Shown here piece by piece: positions 48,401-61,844 of a DNA stretch of 64,000 nucleotides. This stretch comes from Halichoerus grypus (taxonomy: Eukaryota > Chordata > Mammalia > Carnivora > Phocidae), in contig NC_135718.1 in assembly GCF_964656455.1 (NCBI RefSeq), forward strand, positions 48,422,014-48,486,013. The letters are read 5' to 3'. The notes below the pieces were generated by a model, which ran no database searches, was not told where the DNA came from, and worked only from the letters and a program-made list of their open reading frames with translations. The stretch's first letter is position 1, and the number at the start of each line of letters is the position of its first letter. A program made the translations under genes and the position numbers.

Positions 48401-51400
48401 GCCGTGTCCCGCGAAGGCGGCTTTGGGGCGCTGCCCTGAGGCTACGTAGCCTTCTGGAGCTGGCCAGTGAGAGCACAGCCCAGACAAAGGTGTGGACCTG
48501 CGAGCGTGTCCACTCGAGCAGGAACCAGGAGGAGGTCACGAGTGTGCCGGGAGCTCAGCGGGTAGCGCTGATGAATTGGCAAGGTCATCTGGGCACAGGT
48601 TTTAGGACGAAGGACGTCAGGTGCAAGTCGCTGGGGGATGGTACAAGGTTTCTGAGTCTTTTTTCATCTCTTAACTGGGTCTTTCTGAGAGCTTAAGTTT
48701 TTTATTTTGGTCAAGTCCAACTTACTGATTTTTAATTTTTAATTTTTAATAGATTGTATGGTGTATGAGAACCCTTAACCTTAACCCTACATCTCAGCGA
48801 TTTTTTTTCCTGTATTTTCCTTTTAAACGTGTTACAGCTTGACCTTTAACATTTCAACCTGTGATACATTTTGAGTTAATTTTCCTGTGAGTCATGGTGT
48901 CTGGGTTGGGGTTCAGTTTTCTTGCCATGGGCGTGCGGGTGCGCCCGCATCACTGGTTGAATGCTGTTCTTCTTCAGCCGAAGTACTTTTGTACCTCTTG
49001 TACCTTGTGGTGATTTCTGGACTCTTCATTCTGTCCCAGTGATCTCTGTGTCTGTCTTCCTGGCAGTTCTACACACTCTTGATTACTGGAGCTATAGAAA
49101 AAGTCTTAGAATCGAGTAGAGTGATTCCTCCCACTTAGTTTTTCATTTTCAAATTGTTTTAGCTCTTCTAGTTCCTTATCTTTCTTTCCCTCTGCATTTT
49201 ACAATAGTCTCGTCTCTATCCACAAAAAGTCTTGCTGGCAATTCCTGAGGAATTGCATTAAACCTCTGGATAAATTTGGGACGAATTTGGGTCTTTTTTG
49301 AAAAACCTCTTTGAAAACCCACTGATATCCAGGAAGCCCTGCCTGGCATTCTGCTCCAGATTTATTGGGAAACTGGCATGAAGTCCAAGAGCAAAAGGAG
49401 CCCCATTTAGCTTTCATGGTGACCTTCGCCTCCCAGGGGACCATTGCCATGGCTCTCTCTGTTCCTAGGGAGCAGATGGAGTCCCAGTTGGAGAAGGAGG
49501 CCCGGTTCCGGCAGCTGATGGCCCACAGCTCCCACGACTCGGCCATCGACACAGATTCCATGGAGTGGGAAACGGAAGTTGTGGAGTTCGAAAGGGAGAC
49601 GGTGAGCTGCCTAAATGTCTTTTCTCCCCTGCTGTCCTGACTGGGACACTTGGGACGGGGGCAGGAGAGGATGGCCCCCTTGTGGGGTTCCCAGGTTCAT
49701 GGCTGTCAGTTTTGGGGCTGCGGCTTTTCTTCCCGGGGTGCATGCATCCTTTCCTTGCAGTTGTCCACGCCAGCTTCCGGCGGGTTGGTCCCCGTGGCCT
49801 CTGCAGCGGCAGATGCTGGTGCGGCGCGTGGAAGGCAGAGGGCAGAGCAGAGCCCTTCTGCGGGGCAAGTGTCCACAGTGGCTGAAGGGGCCGATGGTAG
49901 CTGCCCCTGGGCTTCATCCTGGGGACCGAGTGCCCCGTCCAGCGTGGTGAAGGGGCGGTGCTCACAGTGGAGCGAGTAGCTTGAGGTTTAAGAGCCACAG
50001 GTTTCTAATCGCTGCTGTGTGAAGTGCGTGTGCTTCTCTCTTGACAGGAGGATATTGACTTGAAAGCGCTTGGGTTCGATATGGCAGAAGGTGTGAATGA
50101 GCCTTGTTTGCCTGGGGACTGTGGGATATTTGTCACTAAAGTGGACAAAGGAAGCATTGCTGACGGCCGCTTACGGTAAGAGGAGGAGGCCCAGGCTCCG
50201 GAGGGAAGGGGGCCCCTCCGACCCATTGTGAAGGACCCGGAGAGCCAGGTGGCGGTTAAAGGAGCGCACCCTGGGGTCTGAGGGCCTAGCAGTCTCAGGC
50301 CTGCAGGCTCAGCTGCTAACATTGTTCTTAAAGGAGACTGTGATTCACCGGCGCCTGTGATCTGACCATTCCTCAGGCCCCAGGTGCTGCCGCTCACTTG
50401 TCTAGGTAGGAAAGGGCTCAGGTGTGGTATGAGCAGGAGTGTAGGGTGTGCATCGCATGCCCATTCCATGACAGAGTAATGATATAAAGTACTATTTGCT
50501 AAGTACTGGCTTAAGCACTTTGTATAATCAATTCATTAATCTTTAAAATCCTGTGAGGTAGGTACTGTAGTGCTCTTGCCCCATTTTACAGATGAGGACA
50601 CTGAGGTCTGGAGGAGGTAGGTCCCACGGCTAGCGAGTGGTAGAGCCAGGATTTGCACCCAGGCAGTCTGGCTCCAGCCTCTGTGAGTGTAGCCATTTGA
50701 CCGTCCTGAAGAGGAAACCTGTCCGAGTGTGTATCTGGGGCACCCACTTTCTGCCCCTCGTCTCCCAAACTGGAGCGGTGGGGCCTGCCCGCTGGTCCCA
50801 AGGCCTGTGAGGGCACTGAGCTGGCTCTACCCCTCCTCAGGGTCAATGACTGGCTGCTGAGAATCAACGACGTGGACCTCATCAACAAGGACAAGAAGCA
50901 GGCCATCAAGGCCCTCCTCAATGGGGAGGGGGCCATCAACATGGTCGTGCGGCGGAGGAAGTCCCTGGGCGGGAAGGTGATCACACCACTGCACATCAAC
51001 CTGAGTGGACAGAAAGGTAGTGGGCCCGCAGAAGTGGGCGGAGCGCCCCAGATGGCAGGGCACCCCTTCCTTGTGCAGAGGGGAGATGTGCGTTTTTGGG
51101 TGTGTTGTTCCAGGGGCCTTGATGCTGCTTAAATGCAGCGTGTGTGTTTCCCTGGCAGGGGGCTGTCTGGGTCCCGGGTCTTGCTGGTCTCCCGAGTGTT
51201 CGATTCACCCGAGCAGACGTGACTGAGCCCTTGGGGCGTCCGACCTGGGCTGGGTGCTGGGATGGGCAGGCTGCAGTCTGCTAACTTTCCCTTCAGAAGT
51301 TTATCTCACAAAGATGAGGTGGGACAACCAGAGGGCCAGGCAACCAGGGCCGGGGTTAACTGGGGACTGCCCGTGTCTGCCCTCTGTGGTTTTCGCAGAC

Positions 51401-54400
51401 AGCGGCATCAGTCTGGAGAATGGTGTGTATGCCGCCGCAGTGGTGCCTGGAAGCCCGGCCGCCAAGGAGGGGTCCCTCGCCGTGGGAGACAGGATCGTGG
51501 CGGTAAGCCTCAGGGCCGGGGCAGTCTGCCCCACGTGGACGGATAGATGACATCTGGGAGGTTGAACACGAAATAATGAACAGAGTTTTCACGTTCACCT
51601 TGTTCTCTAATGTGAACAAACATTTTTTCCAGATCGTGTGTTTCTATTTATAGTAGAAAATCAGGAAATACAAAGAAAGTTTAGGAAGGAAATAAGAATC
51701 CCACTCATGGCTACCACCTTACAGATAACCTTTATGAACATTTGAAATATATTTCTGTACAGCCTTTATTCTACACATGAATGTATATTTACATCAGTTT
51801 TTTTTAAAGATTTATTTATTTGAGAGAGGGAGTGTGTGTGAGAAAGCATGCATGTGGGGGGGAGGGGCAGAAGGCGAGAATCTCAAGCAGACTCCCCACT
51901 GAGCAGGGGCTTGATCTCAGGACCCTGAGTTCACAACCTGAGCTGAAACCAAGAGTCAGATGCTTAACCGGCTGAGCCACCCAGGCACCCCTATTTATAC
52001 CAGTTTAAAAAAGAAGATATCTGTGATTGATTGATTTTTACTTTTTTGTATGTGATTTTTTTAAAAAAATCTTTTTTATTAAACATTATATCCATTTATT
52101 TTTAAATTTCTTTTTTAATACCAGAGTAAGACGTATGTGTCATAAAATATTCAGGCGATACAAAAATGTATAAAGTGGTAGTCTGCTCTTTTCCCTTTAA
52201 TCCTGCCCCTGGAGAAAAATCTCAGCCCCCCGCCCCCCGCACCCCCCTCGCATTGTAAGATGTGCTCCCAGCCAGATCATGAGTGCTCATACAAATCTTT
52301 ATACACAGATAAAGTTTTATGGGCTTTGTTTTCTTTTTAAGTTATAATAGTGGGATCATCCTGCTATTCCACATCATGGATAGCTTTCCAAATTGACCCT
52401 CAGTACTTTTATCCACCTAATGGTGTTCTGATGTTTGGTTGTCTGTAGTTGAAAGCACGCCCCCTTGTGGACATATACATTGTTTTCATTTTCTGCCACT
52501 GTAGGCAGCCCTGCCGTGGGCTTCACCTGTGTGCACAGCCCTTTTGGGGACACCGAATGGCATCCCTGGTGACCAAACCCCCAAAACGCTGTGAGATTAT
52601 GGAGCCTAATTTAGTATCTCTAAGTGACTCATTAAAATGGAAGTCACGCACTTTCCCCCAGCACGCAGACACGGTCCCAGTTGTACAGAAGGCACACATG
52701 ACCATAACTCTTGCTCTGGTTCTAGACCCCCTTCTACCAGTTCCCACCCTGATGGCAGCGATTGTTAACAATGTATTCTGGTCCTACCCGCCCCCCACCC
52801 TGAAATATTAAAAACATTTGTATCTGCTTTCCTCTTCTCTTCTCCTCCCCTCCCCCTCCCCTCCCCCTCCCCTCCCCTCTCCCCTCCCCCTCCCCTCCCC
52901 CTCCCCTCCCCTCTCCCCTCCCCCTCCCCTCCCCCTCCCCTCCCCTCCCTTCCCCTCCCCTCTCCTCTCCTCTCTTCTTCTCCACCCAGATGGGATCGTA
53001 ATAGACTGAGCTGCTAACCTCATTTCTTGTTTCCCACAGCCTGCCCTGAAGGTTCTTCCGTAGTCACATCGTTAGATCTGCCTAGGTCATGTCAGTAACT
53101 AATTAGTTGCTTATTCCTTAGTGGTGGCCATTCACCAGTCCCCCCGATGGACAGTCAGGACATCTTTGCTTTTACGAGTAGGGCTGCAAGGCCACCGTTA
53201 CATCTGTCCACAGGGACCCACGGGAGTGTGCCCCGGCGTGATTTCCCTGTGGGGGGCGGATTGCGGGATCTACGGGCATCAGCATTCAACAGTTGACGTG
53301 ATCTCTCCCCATGTGGTCAAAGAGATCATGGCCTTTTCGATCCTACCTGCAGAGGGTGTGGGAGCTCATTGCTTCTCATCTTTGCCAGTGTTTTTCAGAT
53401 TTCGGGGGATACCAGAATTTGAAAGCAATATGGCCATTGTGAAAAAATTTTAAGATGTGGATAAGTTGTAGGAAAAAAACAACCAAATGAATCAATCCAT
53501 CACCCCAAAATAATCACTCTGCCTATTTTTTTTAACTGTTGATTTTGAAATAATTAGAGAAATAATTCGGTTATGACATTAAATAAATACTATTGAAAAA
53601 TAGATAAAGTGGCGACGGTAGTACGGGGAGGTCCTATGTACCTTTCATGCAGTTTCCCCTGACGGTTACATTTATGTGACTATATAATATCCAAACCAGG
53701 CAAACAGAGTCGTGCATGTGTAGCTCTGTGTCATTTTATTATCACGTTTTAAGTAACAACAACAAAATTAAGATACAGAGCTATTCCACGGGCACAAAGA
53801 TCTCCCTCTTGTTACCCCTTGATAGAGGCATCCATAGCCCTGCTCTCCATTCCCCATCCATAACCCTTGGCAACTAATTTGCTCTCCATCTGTATAATTT
53901 TGTCACCTCGAGAACCTTATCTAAGTTGAATTGTACGGTATGTGACCTTTTGAGATTGGCTGTCCCAGCATGATCCCGTGAGACCCATCAGGTGGTTGGG
54001 GGTACCATCAGCATGTTCTTTTTGCTGCTGGGCAGCATTGCATGGTCTGGATGCATCCCAGTCTCACCATTCACTGTTGCACATATGCTTCTTTAAAAGA
54101 TGGGAACATATCTGAGAGAAATGTGGACAGAGGTGTAGGCCTATGGGATTACGAGAATCTTTGTGAACAGGAATGATAACATCTCATCTCACCTGACACT
54201 TAACAGTTTACAAAGGCCTTCCACACCATGATCTCCTTTTTAGTCTCCTGACCTGGGGTCAGGCGTGTTTATCTTCCATTCTGTGCGTGAAGGAGCTCTG
54301 AGCCATGGCCATGCCCCACGCGGCAGCCAGCTACAGAGCCTGGTCATTCCCCCAGGATGCCTGTCTGGTCCCAGTCAGACAGGCACCTGCCCCTAACGTG

Positions 54401-57400
54401 ATTTTAAGGCTCTGTGTTTTGTTTGCCTTGGAAGTCGCTTCACTGGATTTCTCAGGCCTTATTGGGGAGGGGCTTTCTCTCCTTTGCCAACTCCAGACTT
54501 GGGCCCCTTATAGAAGAACCAGGCCCACCGTCCAGAATGGGCTGGTAGAGACCCTGACCTGGTGGTGGGCCCGATGGCTCTCTGTTTGGCCCTAGATCAA
54601 TGGCATTGCGCTGGACAACAAATCTCTGAATGAGTGTGAATCTCTGCTACGTAGCTGCCAGGACTCCTTGACCCTCTCCCTCCTGAAGGTAAGGACCCCC
54701 ACCCAACACCGGCTCTGCTCTCATCGGCTGTGGGGCAGGCAAAGCCTCAGCTCCATATACCTGAGCTGCTACTCTGCATCGTTGGGAGTCCTTGAAAAAA
54801 AAGGTATTAATTTACAAAGTGCAGGGTGTGCATGGACCCTGACTGGATCCTGGTTTAAAAAGAAAAGCGAAATAAGACATGAGGGACATTTTGAGGACAG
54901 TGGTATACATTTGAATCTGAACTGAATAATGAGGTGATCTTAGAGACTCGGGCACACTTTGGGGTGTGTGTGGCCCGTTGCTGACCCTCCCCCACCCCAT
55001 GGGGACCACGCTCGTGGGCAGCGCCTGGTTCTGCGGTCTTACCCACTCTTTCTCACTCTCTGCGATCCCCACGTAGGTGTTCCCTCAGAGCTCCTCATGG
55101 AGCGGCCAGAACATCTTTGAGACCATCAAGGACTCTGATAAGATGCTGAGCGTCCGAGCCCACGGCCCTGAGGTCCAGGCTCAGAATAAACGGAGCTTGT
55201 TACAGCACAATAACTCCACGCAGACGGACATCTTCTACGCGGACAGGCTGGAGGACAGGAGGGAGCTGGGCCCCCCGGGAGGCAGCAGCTCCTTCCTGCA
55301 CAAGCCGTTCCCTGGGGGACCCTTCCCAGTGTCCCCCCAGGCCTGTCCCAGCGCCTCTGAGCGCAGCCTGAGCTCCTTCCGCTCAGACACCTCTGGGGAG
55401 CGTGGCTACGGGCTGGTGGATGTGCGCAGCCGGCGACCACTGTTGCCCTTCGAGACCGAGGGGGGTCCCTGCGGGGCGGCAGAGGCCCCCCTGGATAAGG
55501 CAGACCCCGAAGGCTCCAGCAGCGGCGGGACCTGGCCCAAGGCCGTGCTGGGCTCCACAGCAGGGCCCGAGAAGCTCTCTGTTTATAAGAAGCCAAAGCA
55601 AAGAAAGTCTATCTTTGACCCTAACACTTTCAAACGCCCCCAGACTCCCCCCAAAGTAGACTACCTGCTCCCTGGCCCTGGGTCTGCTCACTCCCCCCAG
55701 CCCTCCAAGAGGATGGGGCCTCTGACGCCCCCAAAACCTCCCAGGAGGAGTGACTCCATTAAGTTCCAGCACAGACTGGAAACCAGTTCCGAGTCCGAGG
55801 CCACTCTGGTGGGCAGCTCCCCGTCCACCAGCCCCCCGAGCGCACTGCCCCCTGACGTGGACCCCGGCGAACCCACGCACACCTCACCCCCTCGCAAGGG
55901 CAGGGTCCGCATTGCTTCCAGCTACTACCCTGAAGGGGACGGGGACTCCTCCTACCTGCCTGCCAAGAAGTCCTGTGACGGGGACCTCACCTCCCAGAAG
56001 ATGGACGAGCTGGGGCAGAAGCGCCGTCGCCCCAAGTCTGCTCCTAGCTTTCGGCCAAAGCTGGCTCCTGTGGTGATTGCTGCTCAGTTCCTGGAGGTGG
56101 GGCTCAGCCTCGGGGTGGGGACGGGGCGAAGGCACGGGGAGGGGCCCTGAGCTGGTGTCCCCAGCGTCGTGCTTAGCCCTGCCTCCTTTGCCTTTGCTCT
56201 AAGCACCTGTCCGAGGAAAAGGGGAGTGGGGTGGCTGGTGGATGCCCTCCTTAGGAGACTGGAAAGGGATGGGTGGGGGGGGTATGCATGTTAATGGCAT
56301 ATGATGCCAAGACAGGAACATTTTCTTGGCTGTGGTATCTGATTTGCTTTTTCATCAAGAAGCTTTTGAACTCGCACAACAAAAGCAAGGGACACGGACC
56401 AGCCTGGAAGGGTCCGGGGGGGCCAAGGTAGCGCCTGGGAATCTGTCGGCCAGCAGCAGGAGGCTGGTCCATGTCCGGCGGGCTGGTTTTGGTGGGTGCT
56501 GGGTGATGTAGTTGTCTCCAGATGGGAGCTGGAGACCAAATCCATACGACTCTGCAGACGAAGACCCTCACCCAGCCATGCAGGTTTTGAGGAGCCGTTA
56601 CATACATGTGCCTGACGCACTCACGCATTCCCCGTCCTGTACCCAATTTGTTTACTTGAGAGACCAGGTTCTTTCTCTGTGGTTTTCTTCCAGAGTAGTG
56701 TCGAAGGAAGTTCTTCTCTTCTGGTTGCTTGAGGCAACATGAATGAGCAGTGACCTCTCCTGACTGTCACGTCGTGTGTCCGAGCGGGCGAGCTAGTGCT
56801 TAGGGGACAGACCTGCAGACACCTGTGCATGTCCATTTCCGGCCACTGTCTCTTGTCTTGGGTCCTGCAGGAGCAGAAGTGCATCCCAGCCAGTGGAGAA
56901 CTCTGCCCAGAGCTCCAGGAATGGTCCCCATACTCGCCGGGGCACTCCAGCCGGCACAGCAACCCCCCATTCTACCCCGGCAGGGCATCTGTGGGTGAGT
57001 CGTCGGGGCGGGGAGGAGGGTCCATGGTGGGCTCGCAGGGCTGCTCGCTCCTGGGGAGAGTGGAGGCGGTCGTTTCAGGGTGCCTCTGTGTGTCCTCAGC
57101 CCAGAGGTCCAGAGAACTAGCAATGGCTGCCCTGTCTGGGATGTTCAGTCTTGTATCAGGGACATTTCTTAGCTTTTCAGGGCCCCTTTTTTCCATAGCA
57201 ACCTGAGAAATAGGAAGCAATAAAACAAGTTCTCCCATCTTACAGATGGAGAAAGCCAAGAGCTTGCACAGGTCTGGGGCTGGCTGGGTGCTTTGGGGTG
57301 ATTGTTCTTACCCAGCCCATTTCTAGGCACTGTACCCCGGAGCATGACCCCGAGCACCACTGTGAGCTCCATCCTGAGGAACCCCATCTACACCGTGCGT

Positions 57401-60400
57401 AGCCACAGGGTCGGCCCTTGCAGCTCTCCACCTGTGCCCAGAGAGGTCGGCCCCCAGGGTTTGCATCCCAGGTATGTGAAGTCACCCCATACCTCCCTGC
57501 ACCCTGGGCAGCCAAGCCCCTGGGCACATGAAGCCACTGGTGCACAGAGTGGCCCACGGGCAGAGAAGTGTCCTTGCCTAGCCGGGAAGGGGCTGGTTAG
57601 AGCAGTGCTGGGGCCCCAAGAAGAGTGAACGCTAAGGATGCTCTCTTCATTCCTAGCATGGAGCTTGAAGAGGTATTTAAAGAGAGAGAGAGTGATGGCA
57701 GCTGGTGCTTAGGTGCTCACATGCCAGGCACTGTGCTGGGACCCTTGTAAACCTCATCTCGTTTAATGGCCACCACAACCTCGTGAGCTAAGGACTGTTG
57801 TTGGCTCTGTTTTATGGATGAGAAAACTGAGCCTTAAAAGGTGAACAGACTGGCTCAGGGTCACCCATTCATTCATTCAGTTGTTTGGCAAGTTTTAATT
57901 GAGCACCTACTACATGGCATGGACTTTTCTAGTTCCAGAGGGATATAGAGTGGAGAACTAAATCAACTAAACTAGGTGCTTTTCATGGGGCATTTATGTT
58001 CAAGTGTGGGAGGCAGACGGACAAGACAGGGTGGTACCAGGTGGTGCTGGGTCGCTCTGAAGACGAGGCCAGCTAGGCTGTGGACGAGGATGGAGGGGAG
58101 GGCGCTGGGAGGAGTTGGGGGGGGGGTGCTAGCGACATCGGGAGGCTGAGAAGAAGCCAGCCGCGCAAGACCTGGGTGAAGTCCCCCGGAAGGAGGGCTG
58201 TAGGAGCCACAGACACCTGGGAACAGTGTGCTGGGCTCTGGGACAGAGTAGGGGAGCATGCATGGGCACAGTAGGTCAGGAAGAGCGCACAGGCTATAGG
58301 GCACGGATCCTATAGGGCCTGCGGCCATGATGTGGAGTTGGGATTTTTTTCTAGTCTGGGCTTTAGGCAGGGAAGAGACAGTCTCATTACACAGCTAGAC
58401 AAGGACATTGTTGGGTCTGATTGTAGGCCTGCCCGAGGTGGGTGAGGCCTGGGCTCTCTGCCCTCCAATGTCCCAGGCAGCTGTCCTGAGCGAGGTGTGC
58501 AGGTCCCCGCCCAAGGTCCTCGATGCCCATCCAGCCTCTCCCGCCCATCCTGGAGGAGAGGCTCCACTTCTCTGGGCCCGGACAGGGTTCAGAGCCTGTT
58601 TTTCCCGGCAGAAGCCCTTGCTCCCGGTGAGCCCAGTCCTGGTGCCAGGCTGGAGGAGGTGTGCCACTCCTCTACAGGCACAGCAGGGCCTTTCTCTGTG
58701 GGCAGGGCCCTCATTGGATGCAGCCTGTGAGCGTGGCAGTCTGCTCTTCCTACCTAGTGGCGGGTGGCTTCTGTGGGCTCAGGGAGGCCTTGGCCCAGGC
58801 CTGCTGCTTGTTTCTCCCCAGTGGCCGTGTCCAGGCCCGGTGTTCCTCCCGAGCGCCTCACATGTCTGGTTTTCTCGCAGCGTCCAGCACCAGGGACGCC
58901 TGAGCCTGGACCTGAGCCACAGGGTTGGCAGTGACTACTCAGATATGAGAGCCTCCCACGGGTCCAACTCTCTGCCCTCCAGCGCCCGCCTTGGTAATGG
59001 TACCACTAGAACCTTCTCACCATAGCGGGGCACTAGCCTTGTTTCCCTCTCTACCTGCATCCTCATGGCCAGACTTCCAGGTGGCCTGCCCACCCGGACC
59101 CTTCTCTGCTTCTGGGGCCAAGGTTGGCCCCACGCTGCTCTGGGACCCATCTCCTTCAGCCTTCTGTGTCTCTTAGGCTTTCCCTGGGAGCCATGCGGCT
59201 ATTCCAGGGGACCCCTGGGCCCACGATTCTCGCTTCCTGACCCTGAGCCTATCCATGATTCTGGGGGTTTGTAGTGCTGTTCATGTGTGGGAAATGCAAC
59301 CCAGAGGTAGAGACCAGCAGTTACCTCATAAAGAGACTCAGGTGGTGCCACTTCCAGCCACGTGGAGTGGAAGCAAGCAGTCCCCTCTGTCACTGAGATT
59401 CGTGTGATCCTGTTCTGGAGCAGTCCAGACCCGCACAGTTCACTCGGATCACTGGGTACTGAGTCTCTGCTTTTCTTGACCGGTTCACACTTAGGCCCCC
59501 TCGGGGATACGTGGCAAGGCCGCTTTGCATTTGTCATGACTGTGCTTCTTCCCTAAGTACTAATGTGGTGGCGAGGGAGTGAGGGCAGTGTTTAATCACA
59601 TGTCTGAAGTTTTGTCTCCTCGTGGAACTGTAGGGTCTTCGAGCAACTTGCAGTTCAAGGCGGAACGCATTAAAATCCCGTCAACGCCAAGATACCCCCG
59701 GTCCATTGTGGGCTCCGACAGAGGTGAGAACTCGCACTCCCGTCCTGGCCTGCTGGCTCGCACTGGTCTCGTGGTGCAGCGGCTGGGCGCAGCGTGTAAC
59801 CTCCTCCTCTGCTCAGCCGGTCCACGCAGGCTGGTTGAGCCTGGCTGTGAGGCCTGGTGACGTGGGGCTAGATAGAAAGGCCATGCAGAGCCCAGCCCCC
59901 GAATTCGAGGCCATGTGGTGTGGCCGCCTCGTGGAGCCACGTGCCTGGGTCGTGCCTCCCTCTTGGTCTGGGCCATGGGGGAGCGGAGATGCGGATTGCA
60001 GAGCCCGAGTTCCTTTGCACCTCTCCCGACAGGTTCGTTGTCACATTCGGAATGCAGCACGCCTCCGCAGTCCCCCCTGAACATCGACACCCTGTCCTCG
60101 TGTAGCCAGTCGCAGACCTCAGCCTCCACATTGCCCAGAATTGCCGTCAACCCTGCGGCCCTCGGGGACCGGAGGAAGGACAGGTGAGCACTACTGAGCA
60201 TCTGTCCCACGGGCATGGCAGTGGGTGGCACATCCCTACAGCGGGCCAGGGCTTGGTTGAGGGAGTGGGCTTGTTGGTAGAAGTAGCAGGTGCATTGGAG
60301 GGTTCCAGCTGAGTCGATCCCAGGGCAAGACCTCTCTGCTTCGGGTCACCTAGCATTCTCTGGCGTGCCGCCTCAGCCCTTCACAAGGAAGCCCCGCAGG

Positions 60401-61790
60401 TGCATGGTGCCAGGAGGTGGGGTGCACATAGACGGCAAGGTGAGGAGCAGGGTGGGCTCCTTCCACAGAATGTCCATGGGAGGGGCTGAGCTGCAGCAGA
60501 TGATGCTGGGGGCCACCTGGCCGAGATGATGTGGTGGCACCATTCACTGCTTCCCTGACCCCGATTAAGGACTTTCCATGTGTTAAGTCATGAAATGCTC
60601 ACAGTGACCCTGTGAGCATCGTGCATAGTCATCGTCGTCATCATCATTGGTTCTCTTTTACAGATAAGGAAACTGAGGCCAGAAAGTTGGCGTGACCTAT
60701 CTGTGGTCACATGGTTGGTGATTGGCCTACCTTCCTTAGAATCAGGGCTCGTTCTTATTCTTTGCTTTTTGGCTCCAGAACACAGCTGCATCACTTGTCC
60801 CCCTCATTCCCAGGCTTTTTACATACCGGAAAAAAATGTATGTAAAAGTATAGCTTAGCCATTTATTGGTTCGTTTTGAAATGCTGGCCAATCTGCTGAG
60901 ATTTCGGGTTAACTTCAGGCTGATGTCAGTCCAGACGGTTGGACCCCATCCTCTAAGGGGTCCCTCACTCCCCCCACAAGCTCCACACCCCTCACCCACC
61001 TCTGCTGTTTCAGAGTTGAATTTACCAGATCATATTTATAGTTAAGAGGTCCTGTCTAGATTGTCAGTCTTCAGGGGATCTGATAAACTGGAACTTGCTT
61101 TTATTTAATCACTTAAGAGGAATGGAGCCACTCCTGTCCACTCAAATCCAAAATGCTGAGGGCCCTCATCTCTGAGCCATGGAAGGAACCCTGCAGGGTG
61201 GGCTCTGCATTAAGAAAATCATTTGACTTGAAAAATCTGAATTTGTAAGACAACCTAACAGGTACCCTGACAACCAGTGAATATTAACTGGAGCCCAGAA
61301 GTGCACCTGGGCCCGTAGGGGAAGCAGGTGCAATTCATGTGGAAATGTCTCACCCACATGATGCACATGGGAACACAAACTTGCACCAAGTCCCCGGGTC
61401 GGGGGGGTTGTTTTACTTGACCCCAGCTCAGGTCACTGAGCAGCAAGATCTTCCGCCAACTCAAGTGGGTTCCTTAGAAGCAGAGAGGGCCTGTCCCCTG
61501 CCATCAGATATCCCATAGTTAGCTCCTACAGCGTGCAGAGAACCGGGAGCTGCTCTGGGGAGAGGAGGGTGTCCGCGTTCCTGCCTTCACGGTGCTTCTG
61601 ATCTAGTCAGAGGCGTAGTTTAATGTGTGTGACTTGACTGAAGGGAAAACAGCTTCTTCCCCCCGATTCTAACGTACATTATCGTGTAACTTCTTATTAG
61701 AGGAAACTGGGAAGATAGAGGAAAGTAGAAAGAAGAAAAGTCACATATAATCTCCTCAGTTGCTGTTCCCCTTTTGTTAAGCATGTATAT

Positions 61791-61844
<54 letters not shown>

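Larger units (their letters stand above)
47136..49468 (+). other. DLG5: DLG5 intron, 2.3 kb
   Basis: Contains an old L2/L3-like piece with an (ATTC)n stretch (about 47400-47620), a G-run cluster (48176-48196) and a degraded antisense L1 (about 48690-49290). Confidence 0.7.
49602..50840 (+). other. DLG5: DLG5 introns either side of the first PDZ1 exon
   Basis: Two short introns, 49602-50047 and 50176-50840, separated by the exon at 50048-50175. The second contains an antisense MIR (50480-50690). The first shows nothing beyond GC-rich unique sequence. Confidence 0.7.
51503..54595 (+). other. DLG5: DLG5 intron, 3.1 kb
   Basis: AT-rich old repeat sequence of uncertain family surrounds an antisense CAN-SINE (51801-51991). 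A 160-bp polypyrimidine tract (52829-52987) and a degraded antisense L1 (about 53620-54090) follow. 54120-54590 is unique. Confidence 0.75.
56995..58880 (+). other. DLG5: DLG5 introns either side of the exon at 57327
   Basis: Two introns, 56995-57326 and 57472-58880. The second carries an antisense MIR (57690-57865) followed by an old L3/MIR-like piece with (ATTC)n (57865-58080). The rest is GC-rich unique sequence. Confidence 0.7.

Noticed and set aside
48771..48800. Telomere-like 'aacccttaaccttaaccct'
   Set aside because: Only two or three imperfect units inside a degraded L1; too short to be an interstitial telomere.
55126..55880. Antisense open frames of 156 and 165 codons
   Set aside because: They are opposite the GC-rich 1,020-bp DLG5 exon; overlapping frames on the other strand are expected shadows.
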